The notes under the pieces were generated by a model. The model worked only from the letters and a program-made list of their open reading frames with translations, did not search any database and had not been told where the DNA came from. The position numbers were made by a program, and so were the translations under genes. From the NCBI GenBank assembly GCA_014925825.1, contig JACGCK010000184.1:24130-88129 (forward strand): DNA of 64,000 nt. The letters run 5' to 3'. This document shows positions 32,069-40,250 of this stretch, in pieces; position 1 is the first letter of the stretch, and every line of letters starts with the position of its first letter. Source of the stretch: Pholiota molesta (Eukaryota > Basidiomycota > Agaricomycetes > Agaricales > Strophariaceae).

Positions 32069-34216
32069 ATGCATTCAGATGCATTCGATGTGATACCCTA
32101 TGAAGTGAGTTTCTTTCCCAATCCCCCAGGCCGCCCCATATCCATCGCACCCCGACCTATATCTGATCGCATGATACCAGGACATCAAAGGGAACTGGAA
32201 GAAACTAGGATCTGGCTCATTCGGAAACGTTTGGAAAGGTGCTCATCGTCCATCTGATCTCGCAATACTCACGCACTCAACCCATCCGTCTCCCCACTCC
32301 TACATCAGGCACCTACCTCGGCATCGACGTCGCGATTAAAGAAGTCCTCCCCTCCACCGAATACGACGTCGCCAAATACTTCGAGCGCGAATGGCGGCTC
32401 ATGAAGGAATGCCGCCACCCCAACATCTGCCTCTTCATCGGGCTCAGCCGCGCCCCGCCGCCCGACAACCGCATCTTCATCATCTCCGAGTACATCGAGA
32501 ACGGCAACGTGCGCATGTACATCCACGACAAGGCGCGGCCCTTCCCGTGGAGGCTCCGCCTCTCCTTCGCCACCGACGTCGCGCGCGCGCTCGCCTACCT
32601 CCACGCCCGCAAGTGCATCCACCGCGATCTGAAGGGCGAGAACCTCCTCGTGACGACGAACGGGCGCCTCAAGATCACGGACTTTGGCTTCGCGCGCATC
32701 GCCGCGCGCAACGAGGAGGAGTCGAAACGGCTCACGTTCTGCGGGACGGACTCGTACATGTCGCCGGAGATCCTGCTCGGGAACGAGTTCGACCTGCCCA
32801 CGGACATCTTCTCGCTCGGGATCATATTCTGCGAGATCGGCTCGCGGAGGCTCGCGGACGATCACCATTTCAAGCGCACGGCGCCGACGTTTGGCATTGA
32901 CGCGGAAGAGGTGAAGAAGCTCATCAGTTCAGGGTGTCCCGATGACTTTTACCAACTGTGCATCGATTGCCTGGCGCTGAACCCAGCGGAGCGGCCGACC
33001 ACGCGTGATATTCTCGAGCGCCTGCAGGCTATTGAGGCGGAGGTTCTCTTGCGTCCCAGTGAAGGAGACGACATGCATTTGGGTAGTGTCCGGTTCATGG
33101 CTGGGGGAAAACGGTCCGCGGCGGGCCCCCGGATTCCGAGCTTTGGCATGGGTGTTGGAAAAGAGATCAGAAATGGTGTGAGCTCTACGAGCTCTGAAGA
33201 GAGCGACGAGGACGACGAAGAACTCCTCGAAGCGGTGAAAGGCTTGGCCAATGTCGATCTGAAGAGCGATTGGACTGATTCCTCACTGAGTAAGTTTCCC
33301 AATGATTCGCGCCTCGCTGTTGCCGCTGATTTGAAAATTTGTGTATTCAGGTAAAGAGCCTCTTTTGAACCGTCCCACCGACGGATCCACCCTCGAATAT
33401 AGCACAACCGTCATCAAATCCACCCATTCGTCCATCATATCTGCACCCTCCCTTTCCTCAATCCTCACAATCAAGCCCACTCCTGACCCCAATAGCACTC
33501 CCGACAACGTCCTCCCCGCAACTCCGCCCTCAACTTCACCCTCACCCTCCTCCTCCGGGCTGTCGTCCGTCATCGCCGGCCACGAAGTGACCTACACAAC
33601 CGACCCGCTGGGCGGCACCTCGTCGCTCATGTCCATCGCCACGCTCGACTCGTACCACACCGCGGCCACCAACTCGGCGGTCTCCTCCGCGTACGCCACG
33701 GAGGGCGGCTCGACGCTCCGGTCCCTGCACGGGCAGCACTCCATCGCGCCGCTGGTGCACCGGTTCACGCTGCTCAAGCCGGGCGCGCGGCAGAAGCGGG
33801 CCCACAGCGGATCGCCGTCGCCGACGAGGGGCGGGGCGGGCGGCGCTGCGGAGAGCGGGGGTATGGGGTGGAATCCGCTGGATATGATCTTCTCGAGTGG
33901 GTTGCTGGTGAGCAAATGTGATCTGTGTAATAAGCGGATTGCGTGGAAGCCTGTGCTGGAGTGCGATGATTGTGGCTTGAGGTTTGTTTGATATTCTCTT
34001 TAGAAACATCTTACCTGGCAAACTGACGAAAACTTTTGCTTCTGTCTTAGGACGCATGTGAAGTGTGGAGAGCTTGCACCGCGCGATTGCGGTCTCCGCC
34101 CGACGAGCCGCCTTACACCTCTGACGGCCATCTCGCCTTTGTCCAAAGTCAGGCAGAACGCGGCACAAGCTACGGAGCAAATCAAGCTCAAATCATCCAG
34201 CCCCGCACGCCGATGA
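32069..34216 (+). CDS. TKL-type protein kinase with C-terminal C1 zinc finger
   Basis: Five exons (32069-32104, 32181-32238, 32309-33289, 33351-33981, 34051-34216) give about 620 residues. The kinase domain starts almost at the N-terminus: glycine loop GSGSFGNV, catalytic Lys in VAIKEV, HRDLKGEN catalytic loop, DFG, and a GTDSYMSPE activation segment. Subdomain spacing resembles TKL kinases such as LIMK/MLK. A Ser/Thr/Glu-rich linker follows (SSTSSEESDEDDEE), then a Ser/Pro-rich region, and at the C-terminus a C1-like finger (C-x2-C, C-x2-C-x4-H-x2-C-x6-C, about residues 535-575). The usual leading His of a diacylglycerol C1 domain is not obvious, so lipid binding is uncertain. All catalytic residues are present, so it should be active. 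Substrate unknown. Confidence 0.88.
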
Positions 34217-34686
34217 TAAAGGGTGCATCTGGCAATCATTTTCACGAATTCGAATCATTCTATTTCTCTGCCACGTCTCTGCCATGATTAATTATGATTA
34301 CGACTCAAGCAACGACACGGTACAATTCCACGTACACAACACTGTTAATTTATACACACGACGCATATAGCGATAGCATTGGTCTTTTCGTCTCTGGGTT
34401 CAATCTGTTCTCATCACTGGCTTTTTTTTCTTTTTTCTCGAATTCCTTTCCCATATCATACCTTTTCATTCATGGATGATGGCTGGCTTGTCCTGGAATG
34501 TATCTCCATTATCATAGCATAAGTAATCTCTTTCGCCTTTCCATAATACCATTGTTTCTCGCGGGAATGACTCGCCCTCGGTGGGCTGGATGACATATCC
34601 CATCTGAGTGTGCTTTGCATCTAATCTGACATGCTGTGTTTTCTTACAAAAACCTGAGTCATAGGTCGATGGGTATAACTCGCTAA
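34217..34686. other. spacer; left half of a 20-bp inverted repeat
   Basis: No gene is seen. GTCGATGGGTATAACTCGCT at 34665-34684 is exactly inverted at 40988-41007, on the other side of the Ngaro element. The rest is ordinary 3' flank of the kinase gene. Confidence 0.5.
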
Positions 34687-35028
34687 TCGGGTTTAAATAT
34701 CATTTACTCTAGTCCAATTATGCCGACACAGACTCGTGGTCACATGCGAAATTTCCCATACTGGTCCTACCGTATGGATGACTGTCATTGTGCTGGCCAT
34801 GCCGCGCAATAATATTATTTGGCCACGCTGAGCTGGTCAGACCGCTCATTGCGAGACTGCCACACTTTATTTAGAAAGTCCCTCTTACTGGGTTAATTTT
34901 TGCCCGACATGTGACTCACTCGAGTGAGAGGAATATTTAAGACAAACTGACTTGTTTTCGGTTTGTTTTTCTCCTCTCACTTCCTCAACTCGCTCTTTGC
35001 AGAGGCTCGTTATCTCAATTTCAGTCAC
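34687..35028 (+). repeat. Ngaro split direct repeat A1
   Basis: 342 bp starting TCGGGTTTAAATATC and ending TTTCAGTCAC, identical by eye to 39665-40006. It probably carries the element promoter, since gag starts 45 nt downstream. Confidence 0.92.
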
Positions 35029-35072
35029 TCCGAATTTTCATTCCATCGTTACACTCAAACGCCAATTTACCA

Positions 35073-36482
35073 ATGAGCTATGAAGCATCTTTCGTCAGTA
35101 GTGTTCCCATCAGCGGACAGTCTACCAGTCCAAATGATGGCGGATCACGACCCGAAAACGCCCCCGAGCCTACTGCTCCGAATGTCCAGTCCCGAGCGGA
35201 CGACAGGAGGGTCGAGGCAATCTCTCAGCGAATTGACACACGACTCGTCAATGACATCGATAAATATATCGCCGATTTTAGAGACGGAAAATTGTCCAAA
35301 CCGAGGACCATCGCCCTCATCACATCAAGGTTGGACTTCAAAGGTGGGGGAGATGTGGACGAGTCTCAGAAAGAGGCGGCCCTCGGAGAGTTCCTCGGAA
35401 TTCTCAATTCTATCCAACGACTTGAGGCCGAAGCAGCCAGAAGAGGCGCTCATGCCGCCGCAGGACTCAATCAGCCCGCGTCCACTCAAGCGCCCGTTCA
35501 AGCGCCCGCTGAGCCTGCTGGAGCGCCTCCGAACGCCATCGACCAAGAAGTCGAGTCACTCCTCGAAAGTATTTCACCTTCGAAGAAGCGAGGAAAAGGG
35601 AATGACGAAGACTCTGATGGAGAGAATGGGGGGTCTGGAAGTGAAGGAGAAGGTCAATCCAATAAGAAGCGGAAGTTATACGAACGGGACATGCCATGGT
35701 TCAAGCGCGAACTTACAGCAAGACAACACACCAACCCCAGCTGCGCCGAGACACGACGAATCCTCGGGCTGCTCGGAAACGATATCGCGACGGTCAAACG
35801 TTGGATCCAGCAATCGACCGCGGCACCTCCAGGATTCCCAAGCTCTGAATGGGAGAATATCGCCCGTGGAAACGCCGTCGACCTCGACAAGGTGTTCTCC
35901 GCACTGCATCTCGTCGCGCCTACTAAAGAGAACGTTGGACGCGTGGGATCGACTACGATCAGTCTCGGCGACACCGAACCGCTCAGAAAAATTCAGACGA
36001 GTGGAGACTGGTTCGCCGCCTGGAGAGAGGCCGCAAAAGCGACCGCGTTTGTCTTCCCGCACCGACACGACGAACTTTTCGACTATGGAGACTATATCAG
36101 TAGAGAATTTTCCGCCAAAGTGCCGTCCGCTCACCGCAAGATCATCTTGTACGACGCTGCCGTCAGAAACATGGTCGGAGGTGGGCAGAGCATCCTCCTT
36201 ACGGACCGAGACAAATTCAATCACATCTACTCGGCAATCATCCCCGCAGATGGAATCCAATCTGATGTGGGACGATCAGGGCCATCAACTTCTCGTCCCG
36301 GATCACGCAGCCGCGGATCAGAGATCTGCAAGCACTTCAACGCAGTCTATTGCCCTGACGGAACCGCCTGCAAGTACAAGCACATCTGCAAGCGATGCAA
36401 GAAACAAGGTCACGGACAACACGAATGCTCGGATGGCGGAAAGGAAGCTGAAGGAAAGGCTGGCGCGAGGGCTTCGGCCTAA
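35073..36482 (+). CDS. Ngaro ORF1, Gag-like protein with CCCH and CCHC zinc fingers
   Basis: This 469-residue protein is likely the particle or RNA-binding protein of the element. The N-terminal 200 residues are polar and low-complexity (Pro/Ala-rich, then acidic EDSDGENGGSGSEGEG followed by basic KKRK). A globular middle part has repeated Trp-containing segments. The C-terminus holds a CCCH finger (C-x7-C-x5-C-x3-H, about residues 412-430) followed by a CCHC knuckle (C-x2-C-x4-H-x4-C, CKRCKKQGHGQHEC). The ATG context (CCA before ATG) is weak. A second frame starts 7 nt downstream at 35080 and stays open through all of ORF1 into the RT. Confidence 0.88.
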   Translation: MSYEASFVSSVPISGQSTSPNDGGSRPENAPEPTAPNVQSRADDRRVEAISQRIDTRLVNDIDKYIADFRDGKLSKPRTIALITSRLDFKGGGDVDESQKEAALGEFLGILNSIQRLEAEAARRGAHAAAGLNQPASTQAPVQAPAEPAGAPPNAIDQEVESLLESISPSKKRGKGNDEDSDGENGGSGSEGEGQSNKKRKLYERDMPWFKRELTARQHTNPSCAETRRILGLLGNDIATVKRWIQQSTAAPPGFPSSEWENIARGNAVDLDKVFSALHLVAPTKENVGRVGSTTISLGDTEPLRKIQTSGDWFAAWREAAKATAFVFPHRHDELFDYGDYISREFSAKVPSAHRKIILYDAAVRNMVGGGQSILLTDRDKFNHIYSAIIPADGIQSDVGRSGPSTSRPGSRSRGSEICKHFNAVYCPDGTACKYKHICKRCKKQGHGQHECSDGGKEAEGKAGARASA

Positions 36483-38298
36483 GTTCCTTCGCCACAATCT
36501 GTGGGCTGCTGGCGAGTACTCCAGTTCTCGTTCCGTTGCAGACTGGACCGAGACAGCAGAGCCCTTACCGGCCCCGCCTCAAACCGAACTGGATGACCCT
36601 ATCGTAAAGAAGACCATCGAAGAAAATCCGCATTTATTCAAGATCGTTACACCCATCAACGTCGACCGTTTCGAAGAATTACTACGTGATCACCCAAACC
36701 CTGCTTTTGTTGCGTCTGTGTGCCGCGGCCTTCGCGAGGGTTTCTGGCCTTGGGCCGATACCCACAAAGAGGGCTATCCGGTTACCCATGACGCTTCCCT
36801 ACCCCCACCCCGTGAAGAACGAGAAGCCGCGTTTCTTGAAGCCCAGCGACAGGAGGAAGTTGCTAAAGGTCGTTTTTCCCCATCTTTCGGACCTGATCTT
36901 CTCCCTGGCATGTACAGTATGCCCGTCCACGCTGTACCCAAACCAAATTCTTCAGACCTTCGCATGGTCACAGACCAGAGTGCAGGATCATTCTCGTTAA
37001 ACTCAATGATTCCGCGCGACGCGATCTCTGGGTACCCGTTGGACAACATGAAACGTCTAGGCGATATCCTTCTTCATATCCGCAAGACCGAGGGCGATGG
37101 CCGTCTAGTCATGGTCAAGTCCGACGTCGCTGAAGCTTACCGTTTGATGCCTATGCATCCTCATTGGCAGATCAAACAAGTCAACACCATCAATGGATCC
37201 CGCAACGTCGACAGAAACAACGCTTTTGGCGGGAGGGGCTCTGGATGCATATGGATCGCCTTCAACGGCCTTGTGACTTGGATAGCTATCCACGTCAAAG
37301 GGCTCATCTGGTTATGCGTTTATTCTGACGACTCCTTTATGCCCGAATGGAGCGATCGGATTACCTGGGACCCTGTCCTCCAGAAGGAGCTGCCATCCAG
37401 TCAAGTCAAGCTTCTCGAACTTTGGCGGGAGTTGGGAATTCCCTACAAAGAAAAGAAGCAACTTTCGGGTTCCCCGCTTACCATCATTGGAATCGACGTC
37501 GACCCTAACGCAATGACACTCACATTACCCCCTAAAGCGCGCGAAGATCTGTTGGATGAGATTACCGATTTTTGCAGCCTACCAGAGGGGTCCCGAGGGG
37601 TTAAGCATACCCTTCGTCGATGGCAACGCTTGGCGGGATGGCTTAATTGGGCTTTCAACGTTTACCCCCTCCTTCGCCCATGCCTCAATAATTTCTATCC
37701 CAAGATCGCGGGGAAAGACGCTCCAAATCAATTCATTTGGACTAATGTCCCCGTACGGCACGACTTAGAGTGGGCTGCAAGTCACATTCGCGCATCCGAT
37801 GGCGTTCACCTACTTCGATCCATAGACTGGGGCCTTGAAGATGCTGATGCTGTGATTTTTTGCGACGCGTGCCTGGAGGGTATGGGTTTCTGGTACCCAG
37901 ACAAGAACGACGGTTTTTATTCACCAGTGCCCTCCCCTGCGGGTGACGAGTTCATCTCTGTCTACGAAGCATTGTGCATTCTCTCTGCACTCCAACACGC
38001 AGCCACTTCCTATCCCACCCCTAGTCGTTTCATCATTTTCACCGACAACACCAACACGGTCGACATGTTTGCATCCCTACGTGCACAGCCGAAGTACAAC
38101 GAGATCCTCAAGACTTCAGTCGATATACGCCTGGCGACGGATCATCAACTCCGTGTACTTCATGTTCCTGGTGATCGAAATGACGTCGCCGACTTTATAT
38201 CACGTCATCAGTTTGCCCGCGCACTCGCCATCTGTCCCCAACTCACATTCCACTTTTTCGAACCCCCTCGAGTGACGCTGGGGGCAGCCAAGTCATGA
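35080..38298 (+). CDS. Ngaro ORF2, reverse transcriptase and RNase H
   Basis: The frame is open for 1,072 codons. Its first 450 overlap ORF1 in the +1 frame and encode a Ser/Arg/Pro-rich stretch without recognised domain. Conserved sequence starts near the ATG at 36433, which is a conservative alternative start overlapping ORF1 by 50 nt. Reverse transcriptase follows (VPKPNSSDLRMVTDQS, KSDVAEAYRLMPM, polymerase motif VYSDDSF with Ser before DD, then LSGSPLTIIGIDVD). RNase H follows (FCDACLEGMGFW, YEALCILSAL, TDNTNTVDMF, GDRNDVADFIS). The stop overlaps the next start as ATGA at 38295-38298. No inactivating change is seen. Confidence 0.9.
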   Translation: MKHLSSVVFPSADSLPVQMMADHDPKTPPSLLLRMSSPERTTGGSRQSLSELTHDSSMTSINISPILETENCPNRGPSPSSHQGWTSKVGEMWTSLRKRRPSESSSEFSILSNDLRPKQPEEALMPPQDSISPRPLKRPFKRPLSLLERLRTPSTKKSSHSSKVFHLRRSEEKGMTKTLMERMGGLEVKEKVNPIRSGSYTNGTCHGSSANLQQDNTPTPAAPRHDESSGCSETISRRSNVGSSNRPRHLQDSQALNGRISPVETPSTSTRCSPHCISSRLLKRTLDAWDRLRSVSATPNRSEKFRRVETGSPPGERPQKRPRLSSRTDTTNFSTMETISVENFPPKCRPLTARSSCTTLPSETWSEVGRASSLRTETNSITSTRQSSPQMESNLMWDDQGHQLLVPDHAAADQRSASTSTQSIALTEPPASTSTSASDARNKVTDNTNARMAERKLKERLARGLRPKFLRHNLWAAGEYSSSRSVADWTETAEPLPAPPQTELDDPIVKKTIEENPHLFKIVTPINVDRFEELLRDHPNPAFVASVCRGLREGFWPWADTHKEGYPVTHDASLPPPREEREAAFLEAQRQEEVAKGRFSPSFGPDLLPGMYSMPVHAVPKPNSSDLRMVTDQSAGSFSLNSMIPRDAISGYPLDNMKRLGDILLHIRKTEGDGRLVMVKSDVAEAYRLMPMHPHWQIKQVNTINGSRNVDRNNAFGGRGSGCIWIAFNGLVTWIAIHVKGLIWLCVYSDDSFMPEWSDRITWDPVLQKELPSSQVKLLELWRELGIPYKEKKQLSGSPLTIIGIDVDPNAMTLTLPPKAREDLLDEITDFCSLPEGSRGVKHTLRRWQRLAGWLNWAFNVYPLLRPCLNNFYPKIAGKDAPNQFIWTNVPVRHDLEWAASHIRASDGVHLLRSIDWGLEDADAVIFCDACLEGMGFWYPDKNDGFYSPVPSPAGDEFISVYEALCILSALQHAATSYPTPSRFIIFTDNTNTVDMFASLRAQPKYNEILKTSVDIRLATDHQLRVLHVPGDRNDVADFISRHQFARALAICPQLTFHFFEPPRVTLGAAKS

Positions 38299-39305
38299 TC
38301 TCTTCCGGGGTTCGCTCCAGGCAGCGCCAACGCCAAGCCTGGACACGCGAACGCCTGATCCACAGGCGCGCAGTAGCGCTCGGGCAGGCGATCGACACAG
38401 GGACATGGAAGAATTATGGCTCAGCTTTAAACTCGTACCTCGACTTCATTCGACTTCACGATTTCCCCGTAGACCCGACACCTGACACCCTCTCCTTTTA
38501 CACTGTTTGGAAGTCTTCCCATCTCAAACCTGACTCCGTCAGTTCTTATTTATCGGGAATTTGCCAGCAACTTGAGCCGTATTTCCCAGACGTCCGCAAA
38601 AATCGAAATTCGCCTTTGGTCCACCGCACGATGCAAGGTTGTCGGCGCTTACATGGTTCTCCCACGATCCGTAAGCGGGCGCTTACCGTTCAGGACCTTG
38701 AGCGCGTCGTCAACTATTACGCGCGCTCAACTAGGCACGATGATCTCCTGTTTATGGCCATGCTACTAACAGGGTTCTTCGCCTTGATGCGTCTAGGAGA
38801 ACTATCATACCCCGATGACCTCAGCCTGCGCGATCCTCGAAAAGTCACGACTCGTGCATCAGTAAAAATCGAAGGCGATATCTATCAATTTTTCCTGCCA
38901 GCTCACAAGGCAGACAAATTCTTTGAGGGAAATATTGTGATGGTTCGGCGCAACTCAACAAAAGCTGACCCTTTCTCCATTTTCGTTAAATACTTGGAGT
39001 CTCGGGATCGCGCTTTCCCTTACAACTCGGCGCTCTGGTTAACGAGTAGAGGTCAAGTCCCGACTCGATCATTCTTCATGCGTCGAATCAAATCATTCTT
39101 CCAGAAAGACGTTGGTGGACACTCCATGCGCGCCGGTGGGGCCACGTTTATGGCAGAGTGCGGATGTCCACCCTCCCTTATTCAAGCCACGGGTCGATGG
39201 GCATCGGACACTTTCCAGGTGTATATTCGGAAAAACCCCGTCCTTCTTCAAGCACTCTTATTTGCACGAGACAAGCGTCAGGTGGCCTATTCACATTCGT
39301 CTTAA
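38295..39305 (+). CDS. Ngaro ORF3, tyrosine recombinase
   Basis: This 336-residue integrase replaces the DDE integrase of LTR elements and is expected to insert circular DNA. An N-terminal core-binding domain (TWKNYGSALNSYLDFI, SVSSYLSGICQQL) precedes the catalytic domain. The catalytic residues are in place: Arg in ALMRLGELS, the H-x-x-R box in GGHSMRAGGAT, His replaced by Trp in GRWAS, and the nucleophile Tyr in FQVYIRKNP. Its ATG overlaps the stop of ORF2 (ATGA), which suggests translation by termination-reinitiation. Confidence 0.92.
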   Translation: MISSGVRSRQRQRQAWTRERLIHRRAVALGQAIDTGTWKNYGSALNSYLDFIRLHDFPVDPTPDTLSFYTVWKSSHLKPDSVSSYLSGICQQLEPYFPDVRKNRNSPLVHRTMQGCRRLHGSPTIRKRALTVQDLERVVNYYARSTRHDDLLFMAMLLTGFFALMRLGELSYPDDLSLRDPRKVTTRASVKIEGDIYQFFLPAHKADKFFEGNIVMVRRNSTKADPFSIFVKYLESRDRAFPYNSALWLTSRGQVPTRSFFMRRIKSFFQKDVGGHSMRAGGATFMAECGCPPSLIQATGRWASDTFQVYIRKNPVLLQALLFARDKRQVAYSHSS

Positions 39306-39504
39306 GTACTCCTCACATCACCATTTCGGTTCATCATCTCGCCCTATTTTTTCCTTTCCCCTACTTTTTATTCAACCTTTTATCTTTTTTCTTGCATCTT
39401 CAATTTTCCTCCATCATCTTCGCCTCATTTTTCTTAAAGCTTAAAAAAAAAAAAAAAAAAACCTTGATTACTTATTATCATTTCATTTTCTTTAGGGCTT
39501 TTAT

Positions 39505-39664
39505 AGCCGTACCGTACTCATAGACGAATAAATCAGCGAGGTGTCTGGCGTCGAGCCGACACCTTGCCTTTTTTGGCCTAAACCTGATTCGCTGTTCTCT
39601 TCTGCTCTCACGTGCACTCACCAACTTTCGCCTCTGCAAACCCAAAGAGTCCAGGTAGAATTGG
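39505..39664 (+). repeat. Ngaro split direct repeat B1
   Basis: 160 bp starting AGCCGTACCGTACTC and ending GTAGAATTGG, identical by eye to 40091-40250 and directly joined to A2. Confidence 0.92.
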
Positions 39665-40006
39665 TCGGGTTTAAATATCATTTACTCTAGTCCAATTATG
39701 CCGACACAGACTCGTGGTCACATGCGAAATTTCCCATACTGGTCCTACCGTATGGATGACTGTCATTGTGCTGGCCATGCCGCGCAATAATATTATTTGG
39801 CCACGCTGAGCTGGTCAGACCGCTCATTGCGAGACTGCCACACTTTATTTAGAAAGTCCCTCTTACTGGGTTAATTTTTGCCCGACATGTGACTCACTCG
39901 AGTGAGAGGAATATTTAAGACAAACTGACTTGTTTTCGGTTTGTTTTTCTCCTCTCACTTCCTCAACTCGCTCTTTGCAGAGGCTCGTTATCTCAATTTC
40001 AGTCAC
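39665..40006 (+). repeat. Ngaro split direct repeat A2
   Basis: 342 bp matching A1 (34687-35028) without visible difference. Confidence 0.92.
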
Positions 40007-40090
40007 CCTCCCACCTCAACCCTTTATCCACATTTTTCCTGTATTTTCTTTGCTTTCTTTTTACATCTACGATGTACTCTACTGTACTAG

Positions 40091-40250
40091 AGCCGTACCG
40101 TACTCATAGACGAATAAATCAGCGAGGTGTCTGGCGTCGAGCCGACACCTTGCCTTTTTTGGCCTAAACCTGATTCGCTGTTCTCTTCTGCTCTCACGTG
40201 CACTCACCAACTTTCGCCTCTGCAAACCCAAAGAGTCCAGGTAGAATTGG
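40091..40250 (+). repeat. Ngaro split direct repeat B2
   Basis: 160 bp matching B1. An 84-bp spacer separates it from A2. It forms the right end of the element. Confidence 0.9.

Larger units (their letters stand above)
34687..40250 (+). mobile_element. complete Ngaro/DIRS-type tyrosine-recombinase retrotransposon
   Basis: The element has the split direct repeat layout A1 - coding - B1 - A2 - B2. A1 is 34687-35028 and A2 is 39665-40006 (342 bp each, no difference seen). B1 is 39505-39664 and B2 is 40091-40250 (160 bp each, no difference seen). B1 directly abuts A2, as expected for copies that replicate through a circle. Between A1 and B1 lie gag, reverse transcriptase-RNase H and tyrosine recombinase frames, all uninterrupted. 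An 18-A run lies at about 39442. Total 5,564 bp. The identical repeats and open frames point to a recent, possibly active copy. Ngaro elements use a recombinase, so no target duplication is expected and none is seen. Confidence 0.93.

Noticed and set aside
32305..32868. 187-codon minus-strand frame inside the kinase
   Set aside because: Antisense shadow of GC-rich kinase coding sequence with no domain.
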